This document shows positions 8,945 through 17,013 of a stretch of DNA of 33,128 nucleotides, in pieces (the stretch's first letter is position 1; the number at the start of each line of letters is the position of its first letter). Origin of the DNA: a bacterium. Its GTDB lineage: Bacteria > Patescibacteriota > Saccharimonadia > Saccharimonadales > Saccharimonadaceae. The notes below the pieces were generated by a model. That model was not told the DNA's origin. It made no database searches and saw only the letters and a program-made list of their open reading frames with translations. The stretch covers positions 1-33,128 of the forward strand of contig JAKDMF010000003.1 of NCBI GenBank assembly GCA_030452455.1, in the 5' to 3' direction. Both the position numbers and the translations under genes were made by a program.

Positions 8945-10564
8945 ATGAGCAAAATAGCTAAATATCTTAATGAGCACATACTTGGAGAGGTTGACTATAG
9001 GACTGGCACTCTGAGCGCCTTTTCTAATGACGCCAGCGTACTGTCTATTAAGCCAGACATGGTCGTCAGCCCTCGTAATACCAGTGACATTCGCAAAGTA
9101 GCCCGGTTCACTTGGCAGCTAGCCGACAAGGGCCATATTCTGCCAATTGTTAGCCGCGGCGCAGGTAGTGACCAAACTGGGGCAGCTATCGGTAAAGGTA
9201 TTATTCTAAATACCACGTCGCATATGACAGATATATTAGAGCTCGACATCAAACAGAAGTTAGTCAGGGTTCAGCCAGGTATCACCTATAAATCCCTGAA
9301 CGACGCTCTTAGTCTGCATGGTCTGACTATCCCGAGCTATCCAGCCTCGCACCACTACAGCACTGTCGGCGGGGCGATTGCCAACAACGCTGGTGGTATG
9401 CTATCTGGGCGATATGGACGGACAGACGCCTGGGTCCGCCAGCTAGAAGTCGTGCTGGCGAGTGGTGATGTGCTGCAGACTGGGCGTATTTCTCGGCGCG
9501 AGGTCAGTCGGATCAAGGGACTTCAGAACTACGTCGGTGAAGTCTATCGTAAGATCGATGGATTGATCGACGACAACAAAGAATTAATTGATGAAAAAAT
9601 TAGCGGCCAAGAAGATGGCGCCGCCGGCTATCCAGGTATCGCTAAGGTTAAAAATAAGGATGGCTCAATCGATCTAACGCCACTCATCCTGGGTAGCCAA
9701 GGCACGCTCGGCGTTATATCAGAAGTCATCATGCGATCAGACTACATCTCACCAAATAGCTCATCTCTTGTAGCTATCTTCTCTGGGTTTGACGCCGCCC
9801 AGGATTCACTCGATGAAATCGCCGCACTGAAACCTAGTAGCCTTCACATCTATGACGGTGAGCTATTCATGCAAGCGACTGCCGAGGGTAAGAAGTATAA
9901 GTTCAATAGTGAGCTAGCTGAAACCGGAGCTGTCGTCGTCATGCAAGTCGATGATTTCAGTGATCGCAATCGCGCTAAGCGACTCAAAAAAGCCGCTAGG
10001 CTACTTGAAAAACGCGGTGCTCAAGTCCTAAATGACCCAGATGATGAAGATGCCTACCGGGCGATAGATAGCGTGACGTCAACCGTCAATGTTCAGTCAA
10101 TAGGCGATACACTCGGGCTGTTTGATGGAGTCTACATACCGTCTAATCGCCTCGATGGATTCAAGCAGGCAGTTGAGCTATTATCAAAGCGTTTCAGTAC
10201 GCCACTGCCGCTATATGCTCGGGTTCTGGAGTCTAGTATCTATTGCCGACCGGTCTTTCATCTCCACAAGGTAACTGACCGCCAGCGGGCTATCAAGTTA
10301 CTAGAGGAGTTCAGCGATGCAGTTTATGAGCACGACGGCTACTTATGTAATAACTCCGCCGAGGGACGACTGTTGGCAAACTATAGTTATCAGCATATCG
10401 ACGCTGGCGTCTTGAAGTTATATGAACAAATCCGCAAAATATTTGACCCGAACAACTCCCTAAACCCGGGCGTTAAGCAATCTATCGAGAAAAAAGAGCT
10501 TGCCAAGCTAGTCCGGAGCGACTACTCAACACCGAAACTAGCCGGCCAGAGCCTTAAAAGCTAG
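8945..10564 (+). CDS. FAD-binding oxidoreductase (GlcD / D-lactate dehydrogenase-like)
   Basis: FAD-binding type 4 features: MVVSPRNTSDIRKVARF, PIVSRGAGSDQTGAAIGKGIILNT, VQPGITYKSLNDAL, STVGGAIANNAGGMLSGRYG, LILGSQGTLGVISEV, IFDPNNSLNPGVK. ATG 8945 is preferred because of the upstream AAGGGG. Confidence 0.88.
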   Translation: MSKIAKYLNEHILGEVDYRTGTLSAFSNDASVLSIKPDMVVSPRNTSDIRKVARFTWQLADKGHILPIVSRGAGSDQTGAAIGKGIILNTTSHMTDILELDIKQKLVRVQPGITYKSLNDALSLHGLTIPSYPASHHYSTVGGAIANNAGGMLSGRYGRTDAWVRQLEVVLASGDVLQTGRISRREVSRIKGLQNYVGEVYRKIDGLIDDNKELIDEKISGQEDGAAGYPGIAKVKNKDGSIDLTPLILGSQGTLGVISEVIMRSDYISPNSSSLVAIFSGFDAAQDSLDEIAALKPSSLHIYDGELFMQATAEGKKYKFNSELAETGAVVVMQVDDFSDRNRAKRLKKAARLLEKRGAQVLNDPDDEDAYRAIDSVTSTVNVQSIGDTLGLFDGVYIPSNRLDGFKQAVELLSKRFSTPLPLYARVLESSIYCRPVFHLHKVTDRQRAIKLLEEFSDAVYEHDGYLCNNSAEGRLLANYSYQHIDAGVLKLYEQIRKIFDPNNSLNPGVKQSIEKKELAKLVRSDYSTPKLAGQSLKS

Positions 10565-10605
10565 TACTTATTTCAAGCAGTTTATTGTGTGCTATAGTTA
10601 AGCAT

Positions 10606-10857
10606 ATGGATAATCAAATATACACACCTCAAGAAGCAAAAGAGACAGAAAAGAAGTCGATGTACCTAACTATCGGTACTTGGACGCTTGTGATTATAGC
10701 CGTGGCTTTTATGTTCACGACCGTCATGATGGTAAAATCGCAGTTAGCTGAAAACAAGCAAGCTATCTACGAAAACTCGAAAAGAATTCTAGAGCTACAA
10801 GACTGTGTCGACAATGGCATCAAGCCATGTACACCTGAAGCCAGAGAAAACGACTAG
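10606..10857 (+). CDS. Small single-TM membrane protein, hypothetical
   Basis: ATG 10606 (MDNQIYTPQEAKETEKKS...) with hydrophobic YLTIGTWTLVIIAVAFMFTTVMMV; extended -10 TGC TATAGT lies 7 nt upstream. The ORF-track start (TTG 10585) lies upstream of this -10 box. Confidence 0.6.
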   Translation: MDNQIYTPQEAKETEKKSMYLTIGTWTLVIIAVAFMFTTVMMVKSQLAENKQAIYENSKRILELQDCVDNGIKPCTPEAREND

Positions 10858-11651
10858 TTCACTAAATCGGAGCCAAGTAGCGACAGGAGCGCCATGATAC
10901 GCCGGGCGTGTTCGTTGTTGTCCTGAAATAGGGTTTCTATTTCTTCATTATTATCAGTTATCTCTGCGAATGTCTGATCGTACAGTATCGTTTCTGGGTC
11001 ATCGCTGTCGTTGCTTTCGGTCTGATCATAGTAGGGTCCGAGTTCGTGGGCGAGCTGGTCCGTGTCTTCACTGTGGACAATCGATCTGTCATTGACCGAG
11101 TGAAACGACTCGCCTGCAATGTCTATAATATCCATGTAGGAATATACAATATCTTCGGTGTATAGTATGCTGTCGTCTTCTTCGAGGACTGAGTATCTGT
11201 GCATGTGCACCTCTGACAGTTCGTCGTAAGAGCCTAGTCCAATATCAGCGTCGTTGTCTTCATTGTAGCTCGTCACCGCTTGATTTAAGTGCTCCTTGTA
11301 GTGCTCCGGTATAACTTGGACACGAGTTGGCAGTACGTGGGTGTACTCTATGTCGTATGAGGTGTAAAAGTACTCGTTGTCGAGTAGTTCTTTTTCGGCA
11401 TCGAATCTGATGCGAATATCTTCAGGATCGCTGATTTCCTCAGTCTCAAGTGGATACTCTGCAATTTCGGCCTCTCGGCAGTCTTCAAATTGCATTGACA
11501 CTGAGCGTTCAAACCCAATCCGACAGGCTCTATTTTCTTGCCATGACTTACCGCCAATTTTATCGGCGAATTCACTTAGGTCACCAAATAGCTCGTCGAA
11601 TGACTCGGTTGAATCTGTAATTCTTTCTGGGGTACTTCTTTCAATATCCAT
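10854..11651 (-). CDS. Hypothetical acidic protein, 265 aa
   Basis: Long ORF with very high D/E content; TATAAT 9 nt upstream of ATG on the minus strand. Confidence 0.6.
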   Translation of the reverse strand: MDIERSTPERITDSTESFDELFGDLSEFADKIGGKSWQENRACRIGFERSVSMQFEDCREAEIAEYPLETEEISDPEDIRIRFDAEKELLDNEYFYTSYDIEYTHVLPTRVQVIPEHYKEHLNQAVTSYNEDNDADIGLGSYDELSEVHMHRYSVLEEDDSILYTEDIVYSYMDIIDIAGESFHSVNDRSIVHSEDTDQLAHELGPYYDQTESNDSDDPETILYDQTFAEITDNNEEIETLFQDNNEHARRIMALLSLLGSDLVN

Positions 11652-11710
11652 AGTCGTTTAATTATACAATAAAATAGAATAAATACCATACGTGTTATAT
11701 ACTATATACA

Positions 11711-12313
11711 ATGGATAAAAACGAAATAGGCGTCGGCCCGCACCCCGAACCCTGGCCGACTGATGAAAAATACGACAAAGACTTGCTCGAGGCTGGTGAT
11801 CGTCGAAACGTCGTCGACAAATACCGTTACTGGACGAACCAGGCAATAAAAGAGGATATGCAGTCGAGTAGCCATAAGCTTGAAGTTGCTATCGAGAATC
11901 ATCAGCACGATTTTAATATCGGCACCATCGTCCGCAATGCCAACGCCTTCAATGTTAGTAAAGTGCATATTATCGGTCGTCGTCAGTGGAACAAGCGTGG
12001 GGCGATGGTGACGAATCGTTACCTAGAGGTTGTTCATCATGAGTCGGTTGAAGGGTTTTGTGAGGCAATCGGTGCAAGCCGAGAAATAATCGCCATCGAC
12101 AATCAGCCCGGTGCCGAGAACTTGACAGATGTCGAATTGCCACCCAGCTGTGTCTTGGTGTTCGGTGGCGAGGGGCCCGGTCTTAGCCAGGAAATGATCG
12201 AGGCCAGCTCCAAGATGATTCAGATTGAGCAGTTTGGCAGTACGCGTTCGGTCAACGTTGGCGTGGCATCGGGTATAGTTATGTATCAGTGGCTGCGCGA
12301 GAATAGCCTTTAG
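11711..12313 (+). CDS. TrmH/SpoU-family RNA 2'-O-methyltransferase
   Basis: NIGTIVRNANAFNVSKVHIIG, CVLVFGGEGPGLSQEMI, RSVNVGVASGIVMYQWLR: the three SPOUT motifs. Confidence 0.88.
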   Translation: MDKNEIGVGPHPEPWPTDEKYDKDLLEAGDRRNVVDKYRYWTNQAIKEDMQSSSHKLEVAIENHQHDFNIGTIVRNANAFNVSKVHIIGRRQWNKRGAMVTNRYLEVVHHESVEGFCEAIGASREIIAIDNQPGAENLTDVELPPSCVLVFGGEGPGLSQEMIEASSKMIQIEQFGSTRSVNVGVASGIVMYQWLRENSL

Positions 12314-12445
12314 GAGGGGCCGTGCCACTCCGCGATTGTTTCAGGAGGGGCAGCCCCTCCGCTATCATTTTCGGAATGAATCCGAAAACTCACTCCACCC
12401 ACTGAAGCCGACGCGAGACGTCGGTGCTATCGCGATTATGATGTT
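12313..12445 (-). repeat. Structured repeat unit 0 (inverted relative to units A and B)
   Basis: Reverse complement reads ...CGGCTTCAGTGGGTGGAG-TGAG-TTTTCGGA-TTCAT-TCCGAAAA-TGATAGC-GGAGGGGCTGCCCCTCC..., co-linear with units A and B; distal GGAGGGGCCGTGCCACTCC at 12313-12331. Confidence 0.8.
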
Positions 12446-12469
12446 CTAGGGCGGACGTGTCAGCATGTC

Positions 12470-12598
12470 ACTCCTAGTGCAGCTACGCCGTTCGTGTCCA
12501 CACGAACACGAGGACCCGTCCGAGCGGATCTTAGATCCGAGGGTGGAGCGAAGTTTTTTAATTTACTTCAAAAACGAGCGGAGGGGCCGTGCCACTCC
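12470..12598 (+). repeat. Structured repeat unit A
   Basis: ACTCCTAGTG; hairpin GTTCGTG-TCCA-CACGAAC (12490-12507); GAGGGTGGAG; hairpin GTTTTT(T)AA-TTTAC-TT(C)AAAAAC (12553-12575); terminal GGAGGGGC-CGT-GCCACTCC (12580-12598). Confidence 0.85.
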
Positions 12599-12715
12599 TA
12601 GTGGTGAATCCCGTTCGTGTCCCCACGAACACGAGGCCCCGGCCGAGCTTCAGAGGGTGGAGACGATACCTCGAATTCATTTCGAGGTGAAATCGGAGGG
12701 GCCGTGCCCCTCCTA
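12594..12715 (+). repeat. Structured repeat unit B
   Basis: ACTCCTAGTG; hairpin GTTCGTG-TCCC-CACGAAC (12613-12630); GAGGGTGGAG; hairpin ACCTCGAA-TTCAT-TTCGAGGT (12668-12688); terminal GGAGGGGC-CGT-GCCCCTCC (12695-12713). Confidence 0.85.
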
Positions 12716-12768
12716 ACAATGCTACTTATGCTTGCAATAACCAGCTGTAAATGACACAATATTAACAA

Positions 12769-14106
12769 ATGAGTTCACTATCCCCACAGCCGTACAAAGG
12801 TACGCGAGACTACTACCCAACAGATAAGCGAATCCAAAATTATATTTTTAATGTTTGGCATCAGGTGTCCGAGCTATATGGCTATGAGGAGTATGGCGCC
12901 CCGATACTAGAGCTACTCGACGTCTACGCTGCGAAAAGCGGTCAAGACCTAGTCAATGACGAGACCTATAGTTTTACCGATCGCGGTGGCCGTCTAGTCG
13001 CTATTAGACCGGAAATGACGCCTAGCATATCGCGGATGGTGGCTGCTAAGCGTCAGGAACTTGGCTATCCAGCTCGTCTCTACAGCATAGCTAACTTTAT
13101 GCGCTACGAGCGCCCACAGCGGGGCCGCGAACGTGAATTCTGGCAGCTTAACGCCGACATCTTTGGGGTTGACGGTCCACGACCGGAGTCAGAAATAATC
13201 GCCCTAGTCAACGACATGATGAAGACATTTGGCGCAACTGATGAGATGTACGAAATCCGAGTCAATAATCGCAAACTAATTGACGCTATTATGACTAGCT
13301 ACTTGGGCCTCGACACGGTTGGCGCTCAGCTTATGGTCAAGCTGTTTGATAAAAAAAGCAAGATCTCGCACGAGGATTTTCGTGACAAAGCTATCGACAT
13401 ATTTGGCGCCGAGCAAGCTCCCGACGGCCTCAAGAAGATATCTAAACTGCTATCAATGACGTCCGTCAAAGATTTGCCTCAGGAGATTCGTGAAGATGAT
13501 GCCACTAAGGAGCTTCAGGCGCTATTTGAGCTACTAGGCGAGGCCGGAATCACTAGCGCTAGGTTTGACGTAACCTTAATGCGCGGACTCGACTACTATA
13601 CCGGTACAGTTTTTGAAATGTTTGATCTTCACCCTGAAAACAATCGATCAATGTTCGGTGGCGGACGCTACGACGGACTGGTCGGTCTATTTGGCGTCGA
13701 CCCAATCCCGACCGTCGGTGTCGCTCCAGGCTATACTACTGTCGAATTATTCCTTCGATCGCACGACTTACTGCCAGACTTCCCGTCATCGACTGAGGTC
13801 GGCATAGTTGTACTGGGTGGAGCTGATAGTGGCGCACTTGAGCTGGCTAAGGGTCTCCGCCGTGAGGGAGTTAAGACTGAGGTTGACATCACAAGCCGCA
13901 AGATCGATAAGCAGATCAAGTCTATTCTAAAAAAGAAAATTCCTTTCATGGTATTCGTCGGCGAAGACGAAGTTGATAGTGAGATTTATCCATTCAAAGA
14001 CACCGGCCTGGCCGAGGAACAGAAGCTTAGTTTTGAGCGAATTGTTAGTGTCGTCAAAGATCGCCGCCGCTCTAATGTTGGCGAATTTGACGATTTGTTT
14101 GAATAG
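12769..14106 (+). CDS. hisS: Histidyl-tRNA synthetase
   Basis: PYKGTRDYYP, FMRYERPQRGREREFWQLNADIFG (motif 2), GLDYYTGTVFEM, GGGRYDGLVGLFG (motif 3). Confidence 0.95.
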   Translation: MSSLSPQPYKGTRDYYPTDKRIQNYIFNVWHQVSELYGYEEYGAPILELLDVYAAKSGQDLVNDETYSFTDRGGRLVAIRPEMTPSISRMVAAKRQELGYPARLYSIANFMRYERPQRGREREFWQLNADIFGVDGPRPESEIIALVNDMMKTFGATDEMYEIRVNNRKLIDAIMTSYLGLDTVGAQLMVKLFDKKSKISHEDFRDKAIDIFGAEQAPDGLKKISKLLSMTSVKDLPQEIREDDATKELQALFELLGEAGITSARFDVTLMRGLDYYTGTVFEMFDLHPENNRSMFGGGRYDGLVGLFGVDPIPTVGVAPGYTTVELFLRSHDLLPDFPSSTEVGIVVLGGADSGALELAKGLRREGVKTEVDITSRKIDKQIKSILKKKIPFMVFVGEDEVDSEIYPFKDTGLAEEQKLSFERIVSVVKDRRRSNVGEFDDLFE

Positions 14107-14131
14107 GCCACAGCTGTTATAGTTAATCTTT

Positions 14132-15421
14132 ATGAAGATTACACGAAAAAATTTATCCGACACGAAAGTAAAACTAACTATTACCTTGGGTAAAGAGGAG
14201 CTTGAGCCAGCCCGCGAAGTGGCTCTATCTAAGCTAGCCAAGGACATGAAAGTCGAAGGCTTTCGTAAGGGCAAGGTTCCGATGGCCGTGGCGGCTAAAA
14301 ACGTCAGCCCGGAAGCTCTCGATCAGCAGACGCTAGACGACGCCCTTTCAAAAGCTGTCGCCGAAGCGTTCACAGAGCAAGATATTCGCGCTCTAGAGCG
14401 CCCGCAGGTTGATGTTACTAAGTATGTACCGGGTGAGTCAGCTGAATTTACAGCTGAGGCAGAAATGCTACCAGAGGTAAAACTTGGTGACTACAAAAAA
14501 CTTAAAATCGAAAAAGCTGATGTCAAAGTCGCTGCTAGTGAAGTTGACGAAATTGTCGAACGGATGCGAGCTAACTTCGCCGAACGTAAAGATGTTAAAC
14601 GAGCTGCTAAAAACGGTGACGAAACTGTAATTGACTTCATCGGTAAAAAAGATGACGTCGCTTTTGACGGTGGCACCGCCAAAGATTACTCACTAGAGCT
14701 TGGAAGTAATTCATTTATTCCTGGTTTCGAAGAAGGTGTTGTCGGTAAAAAACCGGGCGAAGAATTTGACGTGCCGCTATCATTCCCAGATGACTACCAC
14801 GTCGACACCCTAAAAGGTGCCAAAGTAGTGTTCACGGTCACTCTAAACAAAGTTAAAGAGATCGCCCTACCTGAGGTTGACGACGTCTTTGCAGCTAAGT
14901 GTGGTCCGTTTACATCAGTTGATGATCTCAAAAAAGACATCAAGCGGGAGCTAACTGAGCGCAAAACTCGTGAGTCGCAAGATAAAGTCCGTGATAACCT
15001 AGTTGAACAGCTGATTTCAGCCAGCACTATCCCAGTACCGAATGTTTTGATTGAAGACCAATCAAAAAGTATTGAGCAAGACTTCCAGCAGAACCTAGCT
15101 GGACAGGGCATGACACTCGACATGTACCTGGAGTCAAAGGGTATCGATAAAGATAAGTGGCTAGACACAGAGGTCAAAGACTCAGCCAAGAAGCGAGTCC
15201 AGGCCGGTCTAGTTTTAGCTGAACTATCAAAGGTTGAAAAAATCGAAGCTAACGATCAAGAGTTGGCCGCTCGAATCGATGAGTACCGCCAGCAGTACGC
15301 CTCTCGACCTGAGATTGTTAAACAGCTTGAATCACCTGAGGCTCAGCGTGAAATCGCCAACCAGATGATCACCGAAAAAACAGTCGATCGCTTAGTTGAA
15401 CTAAACTCTAAAAAATCATAG
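14132..15421 (+). CDS. tig: Trigger factor
   Basis: VEGFRKGKVP ribosome-binding signature, FKBP-like domain (GDETVIDFIGKKDDVAFDGGTAKDYSLELGSNSFIPGFEEGVVG), C-terminal chaperone domain. Confidence 0.92.
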   Translation: MKITRKNLSDTKVKLTITLGKEELEPAREVALSKLAKDMKVEGFRKGKVPMAVAAKNVSPEALDQQTLDDALSKAVAEAFTEQDIRALERPQVDVTKYVPGESAEFTAEAEMLPEVKLGDYKKLKIEKADVKVAASEVDEIVERMRANFAERKDVKRAAKNGDETVIDFIGKKDDVAFDGGTAKDYSLELGSNSFIPGFEEGVVGKKPGEEFDVPLSFPDDYHVDTLKGAKVVFTVTLNKVKEIALPEVDDVFAAKCGPFTSVDDLKKDIKRELTERKTRESQDKVRDNLVEQLISASTIPVPNVLIEDQSKSIEQDFQQNLAGQGMTLDMYLESKGIDKDKWLDTEVKDSAKKRVQAGLVLAELSKVEKIEANDQELAARIDEYRQQYASRPEIVKQLESPEAQREIANQMITEKTVDRLVELNSKKS

Positions 15422-15442
15422 GTTGATAAACTAACCTTAATT

Positions 15443-15475
15443 ACTAGCACTCAGTTTTAATGAGTGCTAGTTTTT
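15443..15475 (+). terminator. Rho-independent terminator after tig
   Basis: ACTAGCACTCA-gttttaa-TGAGTGCTAGT TTTT, 11-bp perfect stem plus T tract. Confidence 0.85.
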
Positions 15476-15492
15476 GATATAATTAATATATT

Positions 15493-16089
15493 ATGAGTAA
15501 ACCATCCAACTATCTTGTACCGACAGTAATTGAAAAAAGCTCCGATGGCGAACGCGCCTTTGATATCTACTCACGTCTGTTAAATGAGCGGATTATCTTC
15601 TTAGGTGATGAGGTCAACGAGCACACCGCTAATATCGTTGTCGCCCAGCTACTGCACCTATCATACGAAGACCCCAAAAAAGATATCAAGCTCTATATCA
15701 ACAGTCCAGGCGGCAGTGTCTATGACGGCCTGGCTATCTATGACACCATGCAGTACATCGCGTCTGATGTTGTGACTATCGGTATCGGTCTGCAGGCCAG
15801 CATGGGCGCGTTCCTGCTGAGTAGCGGCACCAAGGGCAAACGCTACGCCCTGCCGAGTAGTCGGATTATGATTCACCAGCCGTCGAGCGGTACTCAGGGT
15901 AAAATATCCGACCAAGAAATAACCCTGCGAGAAGGCATCTATCTCAAAAAGCAGCTCAACCAAATTCTTGCCAAAAACACCGGTCAAAAACTAGCCAAGA
16001 TCGAAAAAGATGTCGACCGTGACTTCTGGATGAGCGCCAAAGAATCAGTCGACTACGGTATCATCGACGAAGTAATCCGAAAGGCCTAA
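15493..16089 (+). CDS. clpP: ATP-dependent Clp protease proteolytic subunit
   Basis: [31 protein letters not shown] (Ser), [13 protein letters not shown] (His), [18 protein letters not shown] (Asp). Confidence 0.96.
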   Translation: MSKPSNYLVPTVIEKSSDGERAFDIYSRLLNERIIFLGDEVNEHTANIVVAQLLHLSYEDPKKDIKLYINSPGGSVYDGLAIYDTMQYIASDVVTIGIGLQASMGAFLLSSGTKGKRYALPSSRIMIHQPSSGTQGKISDQEITLREGIYLKKQLNQILAKNTGQKLAKIEKDVDRDFWMSAKESVDYGIIDEVIRKA

Positions 16090-16090
16090 T

Positions 16091-16846
16091 ATGATTCGCG
16101 GCGAACAGCTCTACGATTTTGATAAAAATGACTTCACGGCCGACGAGCTAGAATATATCGAAACCAGATCACTTGAACTGTCCGACGAAGACGCCGACTT
16201 CGTAACAGGCGTCAGTTCGATCGAGTACGACGACGGGCACTACGTGGCTATCAATACACAGTTCCCCGGTGTTGAGACGTTTGCTAGAGCCGGCCAGATC
16301 CATGACGAAAAAGCTCAAGATTTCGAAGATTCGATCGAGCTTGTCAGTCTTCGCGAGCGTGTCGGTCGATCACTGGGTGGGACAAGTCTGTATGGCATAG
16401 CTGATAAAATGCCAACCGAAATAATCGACCGAAAGACCGAAAGAGAAGTCAGCCCCGAAGAGGTCTACAAAGGCCATGTTGATTTTATGTTTTATACCGA
16501 CGGCAGTGCCGATAGCTTCTCGACCGATGAGCTCGATTATGTCTGGGCGTCTATCCAGAAACGGATCGAAAGTCTAGCTCCCTATACCAGGCTGAAAGTT
16601 TCTCAGTCCGAAGGCCATGTTAGTATGACGGTTGGTATCGAATCTTCACTAGAGACGCATAGTGATAATCTGGATCGACTACACAGCTTACTTGTCTCAT
16701 CTATTGGCGATACTAGTCTTCGAATAAAAGTCAGACACTCTTACGCTGGTCAGGGTGGAGCTAGTAGCCAATATCGACAAGACGAATTTGGCTATGGTGT
16801 CAGTAGCTTTGATGAATATCTAGAATCTCGTAAAAACGCTAATTAA
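16091..16846 (+). CDS. Hypothetical acidic protein, 251 aa
   Basis: ORF immediately after clpP (1-nt gap); no recognised family. Confidence 0.65.
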   Translation: MIRGEQLYDFDKNDFTADELEYIETRSLELSDEDADFVTGVSSIEYDDGHYVAINTQFPGVETFARAGQIHDEKAQDFEDSIELVSLRERVGRSLGGTSLYGIADKMPTEIIDRKTEREVSPEEVYKGHVDFMFYTDGSADSFSTDELDYVWASIQKRIESLAPYTRLKVSQSEGHVSMTVGIESSLETHSDNLDRLHSLLVSSIGDTSLRIKVRHSYAGQGGASSQYRQDEFGYGVSSFDEYLESRKNAN

Positions 16847-16850
16847 TTGG

Positions 16851-16879
16851 TTGACTATTCATCTGTAACAGCGCATACT
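16851..16879 (+). promoter_or_regulatory. Candidate rpoBC promoter
   Basis: TTGACT (16851-16856), 17-nt spacer, CATACT (16874-16879). Confidence 0.45.
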
Positions 16880-17013
16880 TAGGATAAGAAGTAGTGTAGT
16901 TTGGTTATTTATGCTCAAAAACCTGTGGCAAGGTTTTACGAGCAATCCTAAACTTAGAGAATCTTCGGCGCCGATTCTATATCAAAACACTAAATACAAT
17001 GCGAGGAGAGCAA

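Noticed and set aside
12313-12715. CRISPR array interpretation of the repeat cluster
   Set aside because: Units are ~120-130 nt, only three, one is inverted, and no regular short repeat-spacer periodicity exists; no cas genes in the window.
12465-12716. 83-aa ORF within the repeat cluster (MSLLVQLRRSCPHEHEDPSERILDPRVERS...)
   Set aside because: It translates through the hairpins of units A and B; the repeated SCPHEHE segments reflect the DNA repeat, not a protein. No SD or suitable start context.
15493-16089. Possible defect in the ClpP active site
   Set aside because: Ser (ASMGAF), His (MIHQPS) and Asp (DRDFWMSA) are all in place; ordinary ClpP.
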